Part shown: positions 50,587-60,253 of the stretch, piece by piece
Numbering within the stretch: the first letter of the stretch is position 1
Layout: each line of letters begins with the position of its first letter
Assembly (NCBI RefSeq): GCF_017744695.1
Contig: NZ_JAGIAS010000006.1
Coordinates: forward strand, 335,409 to 399,408
DNA: 64,000 nt
Source: Dyadobacter sp.
GTDB lineage: Bacteria > Bacteroidota > Bacteroidia > Cytophagales > Spirosomataceae
Direction: 5' to 3'
Notes under the pieces: model-generated
The model's input: the letters and a program-made list of their open reading frames with translations, nothing else
What the model was told of the DNA's origin: nothing
Databases searched by the model: none
Program-made: the position numbers and the translations under genes

Positions 50587-51669
50587 ATGAATAATTATAG
50601 TCATTTCCAGGTAAAGGATTGGCTCGATGATCCGGCATTCCAGCGTTGGGTTTATCATGGCGAGCAGGATGCATTTTGGAAAGAATTCATCCCAAATCAT
50701 CCGGGCCAGCAAGCCAATATCGAGCAGGCCCGCGAACTATTGCTGGCCATTCGCGGCGAGCTCGACGCCCTGCCCGATTCGGAAGTGAAGCTGCGCGTGA
50801 GCGAAATCCTGAACGCTATTCCGGACGAGCAACGGCGCGCATTGCCCTGGTGGAAAAGTAATTGGCTCAAAATGGCGGCCATGCTGTTGCTTGCATTAGG
50901 GATCGTGACCGCATTATTCAGGGAAAAAGAAAACCTTCGGAACCTGCAAACTTTCGTGGCCGGGCTCGGAGACGGCGATAAGCCCCAGCTATCGGAAATT
51001 TACAATGAAACCAATGCCATACAGCTCGTTAACCTGCCCGACGGGAGCTCTGTGATCCTTAAAAAGCACGCGCGGATCAGCTACCCCGCGGCCTTTGCCC
51101 CCGATCGACGGGAGGTTACGCTGCGCGGGGAGGCGTTTTTCGAAGTAGTGAAAAACCCCGAACAGCCGTTTTTCGTGTACGCAGGCTCGATGGTTACCAA
51201 AGTCAAAGGCACAAGTTTCAGTATCAAGGCCAACGACGATGACGACGATGTGGAGCTGGTCGTGAAAACGGGTGTTGTGGAAGTGTCTGCGCTGGAAAGC
51301 GAAGGGAAAAAGGAGGTTCGCGCGGGTAAGAAATTGATTTTGAAACCGAACGAGCAGGTTACTTTCAATCGCAAAAGCTTGAATATGGTTACTAAAACGG
51401 TGCAGAAGCCGGTACTGCTTAACTTGCCGGCCGAAAGCCAGAATTTCGAATTCAGACGAACTCCGCTGGCCGAAGTATTTGCCGAGCTGGAAAAAACGTA
51501 CGGCATCCGCATTCAGGTTGACGCACGCGCCATTGCGCATTGCACGCTCACGGCGAGGCTCGGGGACGAACCCGTGCACGAAAAGCTCGACCTGATTTGC
51601 GCGGTCGTGAACGCGCGGTACGAAACGCAAGGCAATGCGGTTATTGTCGCCTCGGACGGCTGCGAATAG
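50587..51669 (+). CDS. FecR-like anti-sigma factor
   Basis: This 360-residue membrane protein has a cytoplasmic N-terminal anti-sigma region (about 1-95) and one transmembrane segment (about 97-113, MAAMLLLALGIVTALF). A periplasmic FecR domain follows (about 140-235: NLPDGSSVILKKHARISYP, GEAFFEVVKNPEQPFFVYAGSMVTKVKGTSF), then a C-terminal DUF4974-type STN-like domain (about 285-355, FEFRRTPLAEVFAELEKTYGIRIQVD). It relays a signal from the SusC STN domain to the ECF sigma. The gene order sigma, anti-sigma, SusC (STN), SusD is the standard one. Confidence 0.93.
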   Translation: MNNYSHFQVKDWLDDPAFQRWVYHGEQDAFWKEFIPNHPGQQANIEQARELLLAIRGELDALPDSEVKLRVSEILNAIPDEQRRALPWWKSNWLKMAAMLLLALGIVTALFREKENLRNLQTFVAGLGDGDKPQLSEIYNETNAIQLVNLPDGSSVILKKHARISYPAAFAPDRREVTLRGEAFFEVVKNPEQPFFVYAGSMVTKVKGTSFSIKANDDDDDVELVVKTGVVEVSALESEGKKEVRAGKKLILKPNEQVTFNRKSLNMVTKTVQKPVLLNLPAESQNFEFRRTPLAEVFAELEKTYGIRIQVDARAIAHCTLTARLGDEPVHEKLDLICAVVNARYETQGNAVIVASDGCE

Positions 51670-51690
51670 CATTACTTAACCTTTTTATTT

Positions 51691-54600
51691 ATGGGAAAAC
51701 ATTACAAAGCGATCATTTGGCAGATCATGAAAATCAGCATTGTCCCGTGTGTGCTCTGGATGCTCTGTGTGCAGCTCTCGCTGGCAAAGGACCTGCGCGC
51801 ACAGGAAATTTTAAGTCAGCGTATATCGATATCCGTTATTGATATGAATATGGAGAAAGTGCTGGAAAAAATAGAAGGCCAGACGAAGGTCCGTTTCATT
51901 TACAGCGCCGAGGTAATCCATGCCGAGCGGAAAGTGACACTCGATTACCAGAACCAGCGGCTCGACACCGTGCTCGAAACGCTGCTCGGCCCGCTGGGCA
52001 TCGAATACAAGGTTTCCAAAAAGACCATTCTCCTGCGGAAAGCGGCAGAGAAAAAGACGTCTTTGAAAACAGAACCCTATGAAAACGTTATCCCGAGGGC
52101 ACAGGCTGATCGCGACATTACAGGCAAGGTGCTCGACGAAAAGGGCGAACCGATTCCCGGCGCGAGTGTGGTGGTGAAGGGGACAACCGTGGGGACTTCC
52201 ACCAATATCGAAGGTATTTACCAGCTTTCGGTGCCGGAGGATAAGGACATTGTCATATTCAGCTTTGTCGGGTATATCAGCCAGGAAATCAGCATTGGCA
52301 ATGCCGCGAGCCTGGACGTTACTTTGAAAGTCGACGAAAAAGCTTTGCAGGAAGTGGTCGTCGTGGGTTTTGGCGAGCAGAAAAAGGTATCAGTGACCGG
52401 CTCGGTATCGTCGGTCACGTCGGAAGTATTGCAGCAGAGTTCATCAGCAAGCTTGGCCAATTCTTTGTCGGGACGCTTACCGGGCCTGACCTCCATTCAA
52501 TCGGGTGGGGGCCAGCCGGGACGCGATGACGCGACGATGTACCTTCGCGGCGCAGCTACCACCAATGGCCGCAGCCCGCTGATCCTGATTGACGGTGTGC
52601 CCCGCGACAACATCCGTACGCTCGACGCCAACGAGGTTGCCTCCGTTTCCATTCTGAAAGATGCTTCGGCGACAGCCGTTTTCGGGGTAAGGGGCGCCAA
52701 CGGGGTGATCCTGATCACCACCAAACGCGGCACAGCGGGTAAGAACGAGCTGACGATCAATGCCGAGCAAAGCTATTCGTCCTTCACACGCGAGCCCGAA
52801 CGCCTGCATTCGCTCGAATACATGGCCCTGCGCAATGAGGCCTCCAAAAACGACGGCATTACGCCGCTCCCTTTTTCCGAAGAAACAATGGCCAAATATG
52901 CCAATCCGCTGGCTGGCCTCGATCCGAACGACCCGGAATATGCCAAAAAAGCGATGCTCCGGCAATATATGTACCCGGATCACGATTATTACCGCGAGTA
53001 CATCCGGCGCTATTCCCCGCAGACGCGTGTGAACATGAACGTGACGGGCGGTACCGACAAGGTCTCTTATTTTGTAAATGGCGGCTATCTGCACCAGGGC
53101 GGTAACCTCAACACTGAGCCGAAATCGGTGCTCGGCTATGACCCCGCCGCCAAAATGGACCGTTATAACTTCCGCGCGAACCTCGATTACAAGGTCACCA
53201 ATTCATTGAAGTCGTTCCTGAATATAGGGAGCTATATCGAACAGGTGAATATGCCCTCGGCCTGGCTCTATGGTAACGACACCGGCTGGATGATGAGCGA
53301 CCTTATTTACCAGGCGCAAACGATATTGCCCATTACGCCCGGTCCCACGACCATCGACGGCTTTGGCGTAGCGCCGGGGCAGATCGTCGACCCGGGTTAC
53401 ATGGACCGTTCCGCATTCGAGATCATGAACCGCATGGGCTCGCGCAACGAAGTCCGCTCGAACCTGAATGCGTCGTTTGGTGCCGAATGGGACCTTAGCA
53501 ATGTAGTTACAAAGGGTTTGAGCCTGAAAGGAATGCTTTCATATGATTCAAAGGCTACCACGGCCATGCAGGGTAAAAAATCCGAAAGGCTTTACCTGGC
53601 CGAGGTGGATATGGCGAAGGACCAGCTAAGCTATGCCGTGAAACGTTCCGATGAATCGCTGCTGACGCTTACAAAAGGCGCCGATTCGCGGTATAACATT
53701 AATATACAAGGCTCCATCAACTATGCCAGGGCTTTTGGCAAACATGATGTGACGGGCATGATCCTCGGCCAGCGCGACACCTGGGAATCGACCGGTGGCG
53801 AAATTCCGTTCAATGTGCTGGGCGTTGCAGCCAGGGCTACTTACGGCTACGACGAGCGCTATCTGGCGGAGGTCAATATGGGCTACAACGGCTCCGAACA
53901 GTTTGCGCCGGGGCATCGGTACGGCTTTTTCCCCGCGTTTTCGGCCGGCTGGATCATTAGCAACGAGAATTTTCTGAAAAACAACCGTTACATCACCAAT
54001 CTGAAATTGCGGGCTTCCTATGGTAAGGTAGGAAATGACAAAATGGGCAGCGCCCGGTTCCTTTACCAAAGCAACATCACGCTGGGCGGGGACGGGCCGT
54101 TGGGAAGCCTGGGTTTGGGGCAGACGATCAACCAGGGCTTGCTCGGGAACCCGAACATCACCTGGGAAATCGCCAAAAAGCAGAACTACGGCCTCGATTT
54201 GCAGATTTTACGCGATCTCAACCTTTCGGTGGATGTATTCAAAGAACGCCGCAGCAACATCCTGATCTCGCGCGGAACGGTGCCCGAATTCCAGGGGGTA
54301 CCGCTGGGTAATATCCCGAAGGTGAATATGGGATTGGTGGATAACAAAGGTTTTGAACTGGAATTGTCGTACAACAAGGCGTTTTCGAAGGATTTTAAGA
54401 TCATGATATCCGGGAACTACGGCTACAATCATAATACCGTGAAGTTCCTCGACGAATCGGCGCGGGACGAAACTTATGCCTACCGCTACCGTTCTACCGG
54501 CTTTTCGCTCAACCAGTCGTGGGGCTATAAAATCGATTACAGCAATGGGAATGGGTATTTCAATTCAAAGGAAGAGCTGGATAGCTATCTCAAAACCACC

Positions 54601-55188
54601 ACTTATGGTTTCGGCGAACCAAGGATAGGCGATTTCAAATACATGGACCTGAACAAGGATGGCGTGATCAACGACAAAGACCAGGCGCCGATCGGCTATT
54701 CCAACATCCCGCGCGTGATTTACGGCCTCTCGCTCACTTTCGAATACAAGGGCTTCGATCTTACGACATTTTTTCAGGGCGTAGGCAAGTATTCGAGCAA
54801 TTATCAGCAGCAAGGTGTGTATGAGTACATTATCCGCGGGACCTATTTTGATTACCACAAAACAGCCTGGACACCCGAACGGTATGCAGCCGGTGAGAAG
54901 ATCACCTATCCGGCGCTCAGCACGCATAGCAATACCAACCATAATGCGAACGACTTTTTCATCATGAACCGCTCGTTCACACGCCTGAAAAACCTGGTGC
55001 TGGGTTACACATTGCCCGCAGGCTCGTTGAAGGCGGTGGGCGTGAGCAAAATGCGGGTGTATGTGAGCGCACAGAACTACTTCACCTGGGCGCATTTGAA
55101 AATGAGCCACCTCGATCCCGAGAACGATGCTTCGCTGGGTTATCCGGTTGCCAAAATGGCCAATTTCGGTTTGAACATCACTTTCTAA
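51691..55188 (+). CDS. SusC family TonB-linked receptor with STN signalling domain
   Basis: This 1165-residue protein is an outer-membrane importer and sensor. After a signal region (about 1-37) comes an STN domain (about 40-115: ISVIDMNMEKVLEKIEGQTKVRFIYSAEV), which contacts the anti-sigma factor encoded upstream. A carboxypeptidase-like regulatory domain follows (about 140-215: GKVLDEKGEPIPGASVVVKGTTVGTS), then the EVVVVGFGEQ box, plug (VTSEVLQQSSSASLANSLSGRLPGL) and beta-barrel ending FGLNITF. Start at 51691 is taken; 51727 is an alternative with a shorter signal. Substrate induction is expected through the FecR/ECF relay. Confidence 0.93.
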   Translation: MGKHYKAIIWQIMKISIVPCVLWMLCVQLSLAKDLRAQEILSQRISISVIDMNMEKVLEKIEGQTKVRFIYSAEVIHAERKVTLDYQNQRLDTVLETLLGPLGIEYKVSKKTILLRKAAEKKTSLKTEPYENVIPRAQADRDITGKVLDEKGEPIPGASVVVKGTTVGTSTNIEGIYQLSVPEDKDIVIFSFVGYISQEISIGNAASLDVTLKVDEKALQEVVVVGFGEQKKVSVTGSVSSVTSEVLQQSSSASLANSLSGRLPGLTSIQSGGGQPGRDDATMYLRGAATTNGRSPLILIDGVPRDNIRTLDANEVASVSILKDASATAVFGVRGANGVILITTKRGTAGKNELTINAEQSYSSFTREPERLHSLEYMALRNEASKNDGITPLPFSEETMAKYANPLAGLDPNDPEYAKKAMLRQYMYPDHDYYREYIRRYSPQTRVNMNVTGGTDKVSYFVNGGYLHQGGNLNTEPKSVLGYDPAAKMDRYNFRANLDYKVTNSLKSFLNIGSYIEQVNMPSAWLYGNDTGWMMSDLIYQAQTILPITPGPTTIDGFGVAPGQIVDPGYMDRSAFEIMNRMGSRNEVRSNLNASFGAEWDLSNVVTKGLSLKGMLSYDSKATTAMQGKKSERLYLAEVDMAKDQLSYAVKRSDESLLTLTKGADSRYNINIQGSINYARAFGKHDVTGMILGQRDTWESTGGEIPFNVLGVAARATYGYDERYLAEVNMGYNGSEQFAPGHRYGFFPAFSAGWIISNENFLKNNRYITNLKLRASYGKVGNDKMGSARFLYQSNITLGGDGPLGSLGLGQTINQGLLGNPNITWEIAKKQNYGLDLQILRDLNLSVDVFKERRSNILISRGTVPEFQGVPLGNIPKVNMGLVDNKGFELELSYNKAFSKDFKIMISGNYGYNHNTVKFLDESARDETYAYRYRSTGFSLNQSWGYKIDYSNGNGYFNSKEELDSYLKTTTYGFGEPRIGDFKYMDLNKDGVINDKDQAPIGYSNIPRVIYGLSLTFEYKGFDLTTFFQGVGKYSSNYQQQGVYEYIIRGTYFDYHKTAWTPERYAAGEKITYPALSTHSNTNHNANDFFIMNRSFTRLKNLVLGYTLPAGSLKAVGVSKMRVYVSAQNYFTWAHLKMSHLDPENDASLGYPVAKMANFGLNITF

Positions 55189-55200
55189 TAGCGCCGCAAT

Positions 55201-57099
55201 ATGAAAATGAGAGCTTTACGATATGCATTGATACTGGCGATGCTTACAGTCACTTCCTGCAAGGACGTGCTCGACATGGCCCCGGACGGCAAGCTGACAA
55301 TGGACGAGATTTTTGCCGATAACGATAAAACCGGCGCATTCCTGAACAGCTGCTATGCCAATATTCCTGTTAAAGGCACGCGTTACTTCTTTTGGAGCCG
55401 CGGGCCGGTGAATTGGAGCGACGAATCGTGGGATACCGACGCGGAGGCCGAATCGTGGATCATGTCGGGAAGGATGTATAACGGCGATGCTTCCGCCGGC
55501 AACCATCCGATCACCAACATCAGTTCCGACGCCGGTAATGGCGACTACTGGGCCCGCTATTGGAGCGCGATCCGCAATTGCACGTTGTTCATCAGCCGCA
55601 TCGACAAGGCCACAGTCCGCAACCCGGCCGACCGCGCCCGCTGGAAAGCGGAGGCGCATTTGCTCAGGGCCTATTATTATTCCGAACTGCTGAAATGGTT
55701 TGGTGCCGTGCTGCCGATCGAGCGCGAGCCTTATGACTTTCAGCAGGACTTTTCGAATGTCACGAAAGCCGGTTATTACGAGGTGGTCAAGTTCATCATG
55801 GAAGATTGCGATGTGGCACTGGCCACTGCCGAGCTGCCCTGGCGTATTACGACCGACAGCGAAGGCGGCCGGGTGAACAAGGCGCTGGCGGAGGCGATCA
55901 AATCCAAAATGATCCTTTTCGCGGCCAGCCCGCTCAACAATGCCGGCAAAGACTACTGGCAGGAGGCGTATCAGGTGAACAAGGCTTCGCTCGAAAACCT
56001 GAGGACAAACGGGTACGAGCTGTATAATAAGGTGAATCTGCCGCAAACCTATTTGTCGGACGTAGCATTCCTCGGGCCCGACAAGAACGAGAAAACGGCG
56101 CTTTACAACGAGTATTTTACCCAAACGATGAAGTACGCGCCGAATCCGGTGGATCGGGAAACGATTTTCCAGAGCCGGGAGAATCAGGGAAATATCTGGA
56201 ATATCGACGGTATAGGCTCACAGGACGGCTACAAATCGGGCACATGTCCCACGCAGGAGCTCGTAGATGCCTACGAAACCATCGACGGCCAGCCGGTACT
56301 CGACCTGGACAAACCTTACCTCGACGACCAGCATTTACAGCCGAATTATAATGCGGTCAACAAAACCTACGACCCGAGAAACCCTTACGAGAAACGCGAT
56401 CCGCGCTTTTATGCTTCCATTTATTACAACGGTTCGAAAAGAAAGGCCATGTGGAACTTTGCCGAATCGCCGGAATCGTTCGAAAACTACCCTGCACCGA
56501 TCGGTAACCGTGCCCGCGTGATCGCTACCTACAAAAACGAGCCGCAAACGGGCATTCACCCGAGCACGCGCAAGGCCACGCGCACCGGCTATTACGAGCG
56601 GAAGTTTCTCCATCCGAATTCCGGCGGGGATAATCCGATTGCCGGGGCCAACTGGAAGCTGTTCCGTCTGGGCGAGGTGATCCTCAATTTTGCCGAAGCA
56701 GCCGCGGAGGCCGGACAATTGGCAGATGCCGCCAAGGCCGTGAACGAGATCCGCGTTCGCGCCGGAATGCCCGCATTGCCTGCCTCGCTTTCGAAAGCAG
56801 ATCTGATCAAACGCATTCGCGCTGAAAGGCGCGTGGAGCTGGCCATGGAGGAAAACCGGTATTTCGATCTGAGGCGCTGGTCGAAACCGACCGATGATCT
56901 ATCGCAGACGGACCGGTGGGTAACGGCTATGGAAATCACCCGTAATGCCGACGGCTCCTTCACGTACGCCCGCAGGCCCGTGCGCACGACCGAGCGTAAG
57001 AACTACACCAACAAATTCCTGTGGGTACCCATTCCGCTGAATGAGGCGAACCGCCTCCGCTCCATTACCGGGGCCGATTGGCAGAATGCAGGTTGGTAA
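55201..57099 (+). CDS. RagB/SusD family lipoprotein
   Basis: This 632-residue glycan-binding lipoprotein has lipobox TSC with Cys20. Its SusD helical fold shows the KVLDMAPDGKLTMDEIFADNDKTGAFLNSCYANI-like opening, EAHLLRAYYYSELLKWFGAVLPI, and the RagB domain with IRAERRVELAMEENRYFDLRRW, ending ADWQNAGW. It is 12 bases after the STN-type SusC gene and completes the first pair of the locus. A second pair follows, and both SusD proteins share the ...DWQNxGW ending. Confidence 0.94.
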   Translation: MKMRALRYALILAMLTVTSCKDVLDMAPDGKLTMDEIFADNDKTGAFLNSCYANIPVKGTRYFFWSRGPVNWSDESWDTDAEAESWIMSGRMYNGDASAGNHPITNISSDAGNGDYWARYWSAIRNCTLFISRIDKATVRNPADRARWKAEAHLLRAYYYSELLKWFGAVLPIEREPYDFQQDFSNVTKAGYYEVVKFIMEDCDVALATAELPWRITTDSEGGRVNKALAEAIKSKMILFAASPLNNAGKDYWQEAYQVNKASLENLRTNGYELYNKVNLPQTYLSDVAFLGPDKNEKTALYNEYFTQTMKYAPNPVDRETIFQSRENQGNIWNIDGIGSQDGYKSGTCPTQELVDAYETIDGQPVLDLDKPYLDDQHLQPNYNAVNKTYDPRNPYEKRDPRFYASIYYNGSKRKAMWNFAESPESFENYPAPIGNRARVIATYKNEPQTGIHPSTRKATRTGYYERKFLHPNSGGDNPIAGANWKLFRLGEVILNFAEAAAEAGQLADAAKAVNEIRVRAGMPALPASLSKADLIKRIRAERRVELAMEENRYFDLRRWSKPTDDLSQTDRWVTAMEITRNADGSFTYARRPVRTTERKNYTNKFLWVPIPLNEANRLRSITGADWQNAGW

Positions 57100-57131
57100 T
57101 CAATGGTTTCAAAGATTAGATCTTCAAGGAT

Positions 57132-60100
57132 ATGATACATTTTATCAAATCGAGAATAATAGTGGTGCTGGCTTGCCTGCTGGCCGGTATGCAGCTGCAT
57201 GCGCAGGAGACGACGGGGACGGTGGCCGGCACGGTGCTGAACGAACTGGGCCAGCCGCTTGCGGGCGTGACCATCCTTTCTGAAAATGGGAAAAACGGAA
57301 CGTCTACTAATATCAAAGGCGAATTTACGATGACGGTGGATGATGGCAGCCGTGCGCTGGTGTTCTCACTTTATGGCTACGGTAACGAGAAAGTGGCACT
57401 TTCTGACAAGCAGGAAATGGACGTGCGCTTGAAATGGGACGCTCATTTCAAAGACGAGGTGGTACAGCTCGGCTACACGTCCCAACTGCACAGCGAGCTC
57501 TCGGGCGCGGTATCGACGGTGAAAGGAGAGGAGCTGGAAAAATCGCCCGTCGCGAACCTGACACAAACTTTGGCGGGCCGGCTTTCGGGACTTACAACCC
57601 ATGAAGGTTTTTCCGAGCTTTCCCGTGCGGCTACGAGTTTGTATGTGCGCGGCCTTCCGGCTGCCCGTACGAATGGTCCGCTGGTGATTATCGACGGGAT
57701 TATTAATGCCTATAACAGTAACCAGACACTGGAATACATTACTGCCAATGAAATCGAATCCATTACGGTGTTGAAAGATGCATCCACGCAGGCATTGTAT
57801 GGTATTCAGGGAGCCGGTGGTCTCCTGGTTATCACGACCAAACGCGGCAGGAGGGGCCCTTTGCAAATCAAAACACGCTTCGACCAGTCCATGCAGCAGG
57901 TTACTACAAAGCCCGCCTTTTACAATGCGGCCGAATATGCCGAAATGCGTAACCAGGCCGCATTGAACGATGGTTTGGGGCCGAATTACCTGTTCAGCCA
58001 ACAGCAGATAGAAGGCTACCGCTCGGGGCAGAACCGCGATTTATACCCTAACAACAACTGGTACGACCGCTATCTCAAAAACTTCGCGGCTATGCAGCGT
58101 GCGAGCGTGAATGTGACGGGTGGGAATGATAAGGTGCAGTTTTTCTCGAACATCAACTTCATGCACCAGGGCGGCTATTTCAAAACCGATCAGCCTCGCT
58201 ATGACCCTAACGCGAACAATATCTGGGTCAACTACCGGTCGAATATCGATATGAGCCTGAACCGTTACCTGAAAGCGTTCATCCGCCTCGCCGGTAATGT
58301 GAAGCGGGAGCGCACACCCGGTGGTGCGGGCAATGCGGAGGTGTATAGTAGTATTTTCCAGATCCCGCCCACTATGTATGGGCCGGTGACGCCGGAGGTA
58401 GTCAACTCATCCGGGGAAGTACTCGATGCCGGTGGGAAAGTGATTACAACCGAGCGCGTGGAGTCTCCGACCTACGGCATGCTCAACCGCACAGGATATA
58501 CGAGGCACACTGTCACGAATATCGTGTCGCAGTTTGGTTTAGACCTCGATATGGGTTTCCTCACCAAAGGCCTCAACCTGACGGGCACCATGGCTTACCA
58601 GACCAATTCGGTGGGTAGCCTTTCTACCAAACAGGATTATGAACGCTGGGTACAGGCCAGCGATTCGGCATTGACATTTACCAAAAAAGGTGCCCAAAAC
58701 AATACGCCGCTGGCCTATTCCAAATCGCATTCTTATTATTATCACCTTACCTACAATATCGCGATGAATTACAAGCGCGATTTCGGGCGGCACCGGGTGG
58801 GAGGAATGGCCTACATCTTTTACCAGAACCTGACGAAAGCGGATAATTCGTCGCCAGGCCTGTTGCCTTACAACCGTGTGAGTTCGGGATTTGAGGTGTC
58901 ATACGGGTTCGATAACCGCTATCTGGTGAAGCTTGATTTGGGCTATTCGGGCTCAGAGCAGTATGCGCGGAACGTGCGCTACACCAGCACACCGGCGGTT
59001 TCGGCTGCCTGGGTGGTGTCTAACGAGCCGTTTTTGAAACATAATACATTCCTGACCAACCTGAAACTCCGCGCCTCCTACGGTAAAACCGCCAACGACC
59101 AAAGCGGGCTGATGCGCTTCGCTTACCTGGATAATGTGACCGTTAAGGGCGGCGGACCGATCGGTTCCCTGCAATATCTGGTGGAGGAAGGGCAGGTAGG
59201 TAATCCGAATATCCGTGCGGAGGTTTCCAAAAAGCAGAATTATGGTGTTGATTTCGGGTTGCTGAACGCATTCTCGGTTTCGGTGGATGTGTTCAGGGAG
59301 CGAATGGACAATATGGTGGTGGGCGCGCTGTCGACGATCCCGCTTTATCAGGGCATTCCTTTGGAGAATTATCCCAAAATCAATGCAGGGGTTTTCGAGA
59401 ACAAGGGCGTGGACATCAATGTGGGTTATGCCAAAAAGTTTACCAGAGACCTTTCAGTGCACGCGGGTCTGATGCTGAGTTATGCGAAAAACAAGGTCAT
59501 CAGCTGGAACGAGGCGCGCAAAACAGAGGACTACGCTTACCGTAAATGGGAAGAGGGCTATGCATTCGGGCAGGCATTTGGTTACCGGGTGGATTACAGC
59601 AACGGAAACGGCTTTTTTAATTCACAACAAGAAATCGATAACAGCAAGCTTGCGTACAGTTTCGGGACACCTCGCCCCGGTGATTTGAAATACCAGGACC
59701 TCAATGCCGACGGCAAGATCGACGAGCGCGACAAGGCACCGGTTGGTACCGGAGTTTTGCCCAGTGTGATCTACGGCATTTCAGCCGGCATTACCTATAA
59801 AAACTTTGATCTGAGCTTGCTGTTCCAGGGGGTGGGTAATTACTCCACCATGTACGGCGGGACTGGCGTTTTCGAAACCGACTATGACGGTGTGTTCGGC
59901 TCCCTTCACCGCAATGCGTGGACGCCCGAACGATATGCAGCGGGAGAGAAGATTACCTCGCCCGCCCTATCGCTGGCGCGGACGGTGAACCATGAGGCAA
60001 GTGATTACTACCTGTACGACCGCTCGTATGTGCGACTGAAAAATGTAGAGCTTTCATACACATTGCCGCTTTCGATATCCAAACTGATCCGGGCGGACAA

Positions 60101-60239
60101 ACTGCGGGTACTGGTCAGCGGGCAAAACCTCATTACCTGGGACAAGATGAAATCCGGCGATTTTGGTCCCGAAGGAACCGGTTATCTGGCCTTTCCTGTG
60201 TACCGGGTTTACAATGCAGGTATCAGTGTGACTTTCTAA
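57132..60239 (+). CDS. SusC family TonB-linked receptor without STN domain
   Basis: This 1035-residue protein has a signal peptide (1-25, ending LHAQ) and a carboxypeptidase-like regulatory domain (about 30-105: GTVLNELGQPLAGVTILSENGKNGTSTNIKG). Its box is a divergent DEVVQLGYTSQ, followed by the plug (LEKSPVANLTQTLAGRLSGLTT) and beta-barrel ending YNAGISVTF. It has no STN domain, so it cannot itself trigger the FecR relay. It pairs with the SusD protein encoded 14 bases downstream, and is probably expressed from the same transcript as the pair upstream. Confidence 0.93.
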   Translation: MIHFIKSRIIVVLACLLAGMQLHAQETTGTVAGTVLNELGQPLAGVTILSENGKNGTSTNIKGEFTMTVDDGSRALVFSLYGYGNEKVALSDKQEMDVRLKWDAHFKDEVVQLGYTSQLHSELSGAVSTVKGEELEKSPVANLTQTLAGRLSGLTTHEGFSELSRAATSLYVRGLPAARTNGPLVIIDGIINAYNSNQTLEYITANEIESITVLKDASTQALYGIQGAGGLLVITTKRGRRGPLQIKTRFDQSMQQVTTKPAFYNAAEYAEMRNQAALNDGLGPNYLFSQQQIEGYRSGQNRDLYPNNNWYDRYLKNFAAMQRASVNVTGGNDKVQFFSNINFMHQGGYFKTDQPRYDPNANNIWVNYRSNIDMSLNRYLKAFIRLAGNVKRERTPGGAGNAEVYSSIFQIPPTMYGPVTPEVVNSSGEVLDAGGKVITTERVESPTYGMLNRTGYTRHTVTNIVSQFGLDLDMGFLTKGLNLTGTMAYQTNSVGSLSTKQDYERWVQASDSALTFTKKGAQNNTPLAYSKSHSYYYHLTYNIAMNYKRDFGRHRVGGMAYIFYQNLTKADNSSPGLLPYNRVSSGFEVSYGFDNRYLVKLDLGYSGSEQYARNVRYTSTPAVSAAWVVSNEPFLKHNTFLTNLKLRASYGKTANDQSGLMRFAYLDNVTVKGGGPIGSLQYLVEEGQVGNPNIRAEVSKKQNYGVDFGLLNAFSVSVDVFRERMDNMVVGALSTIPLYQGIPLENYPKINAGVFENKGVDINVGYAKKFTRDLSVHAGLMLSYAKNKVISWNEARKTEDYAYRKWEEGYAFGQAFGYRVDYSNGNGFFNSQQEIDNSKLAYSFGTPRPGDLKYQDLNADGKIDERDKAPVGTGVLPSVIYGISAGITYKNFDLSLLFQGVGNYSTMYGGTGVFETDYDGVFGSLHRNAWTPERYAAGEKITSPALSLARTVNHEASDYYLYDRSYVRLKNVELSYTLPLSISKLIRADKLRVLVSGQNLITWDKMKSGDFGPEGTGYLAFPVYRVYNAGISVTF

Positions 60240-60253
60240 ATCAGGTTTTGGAT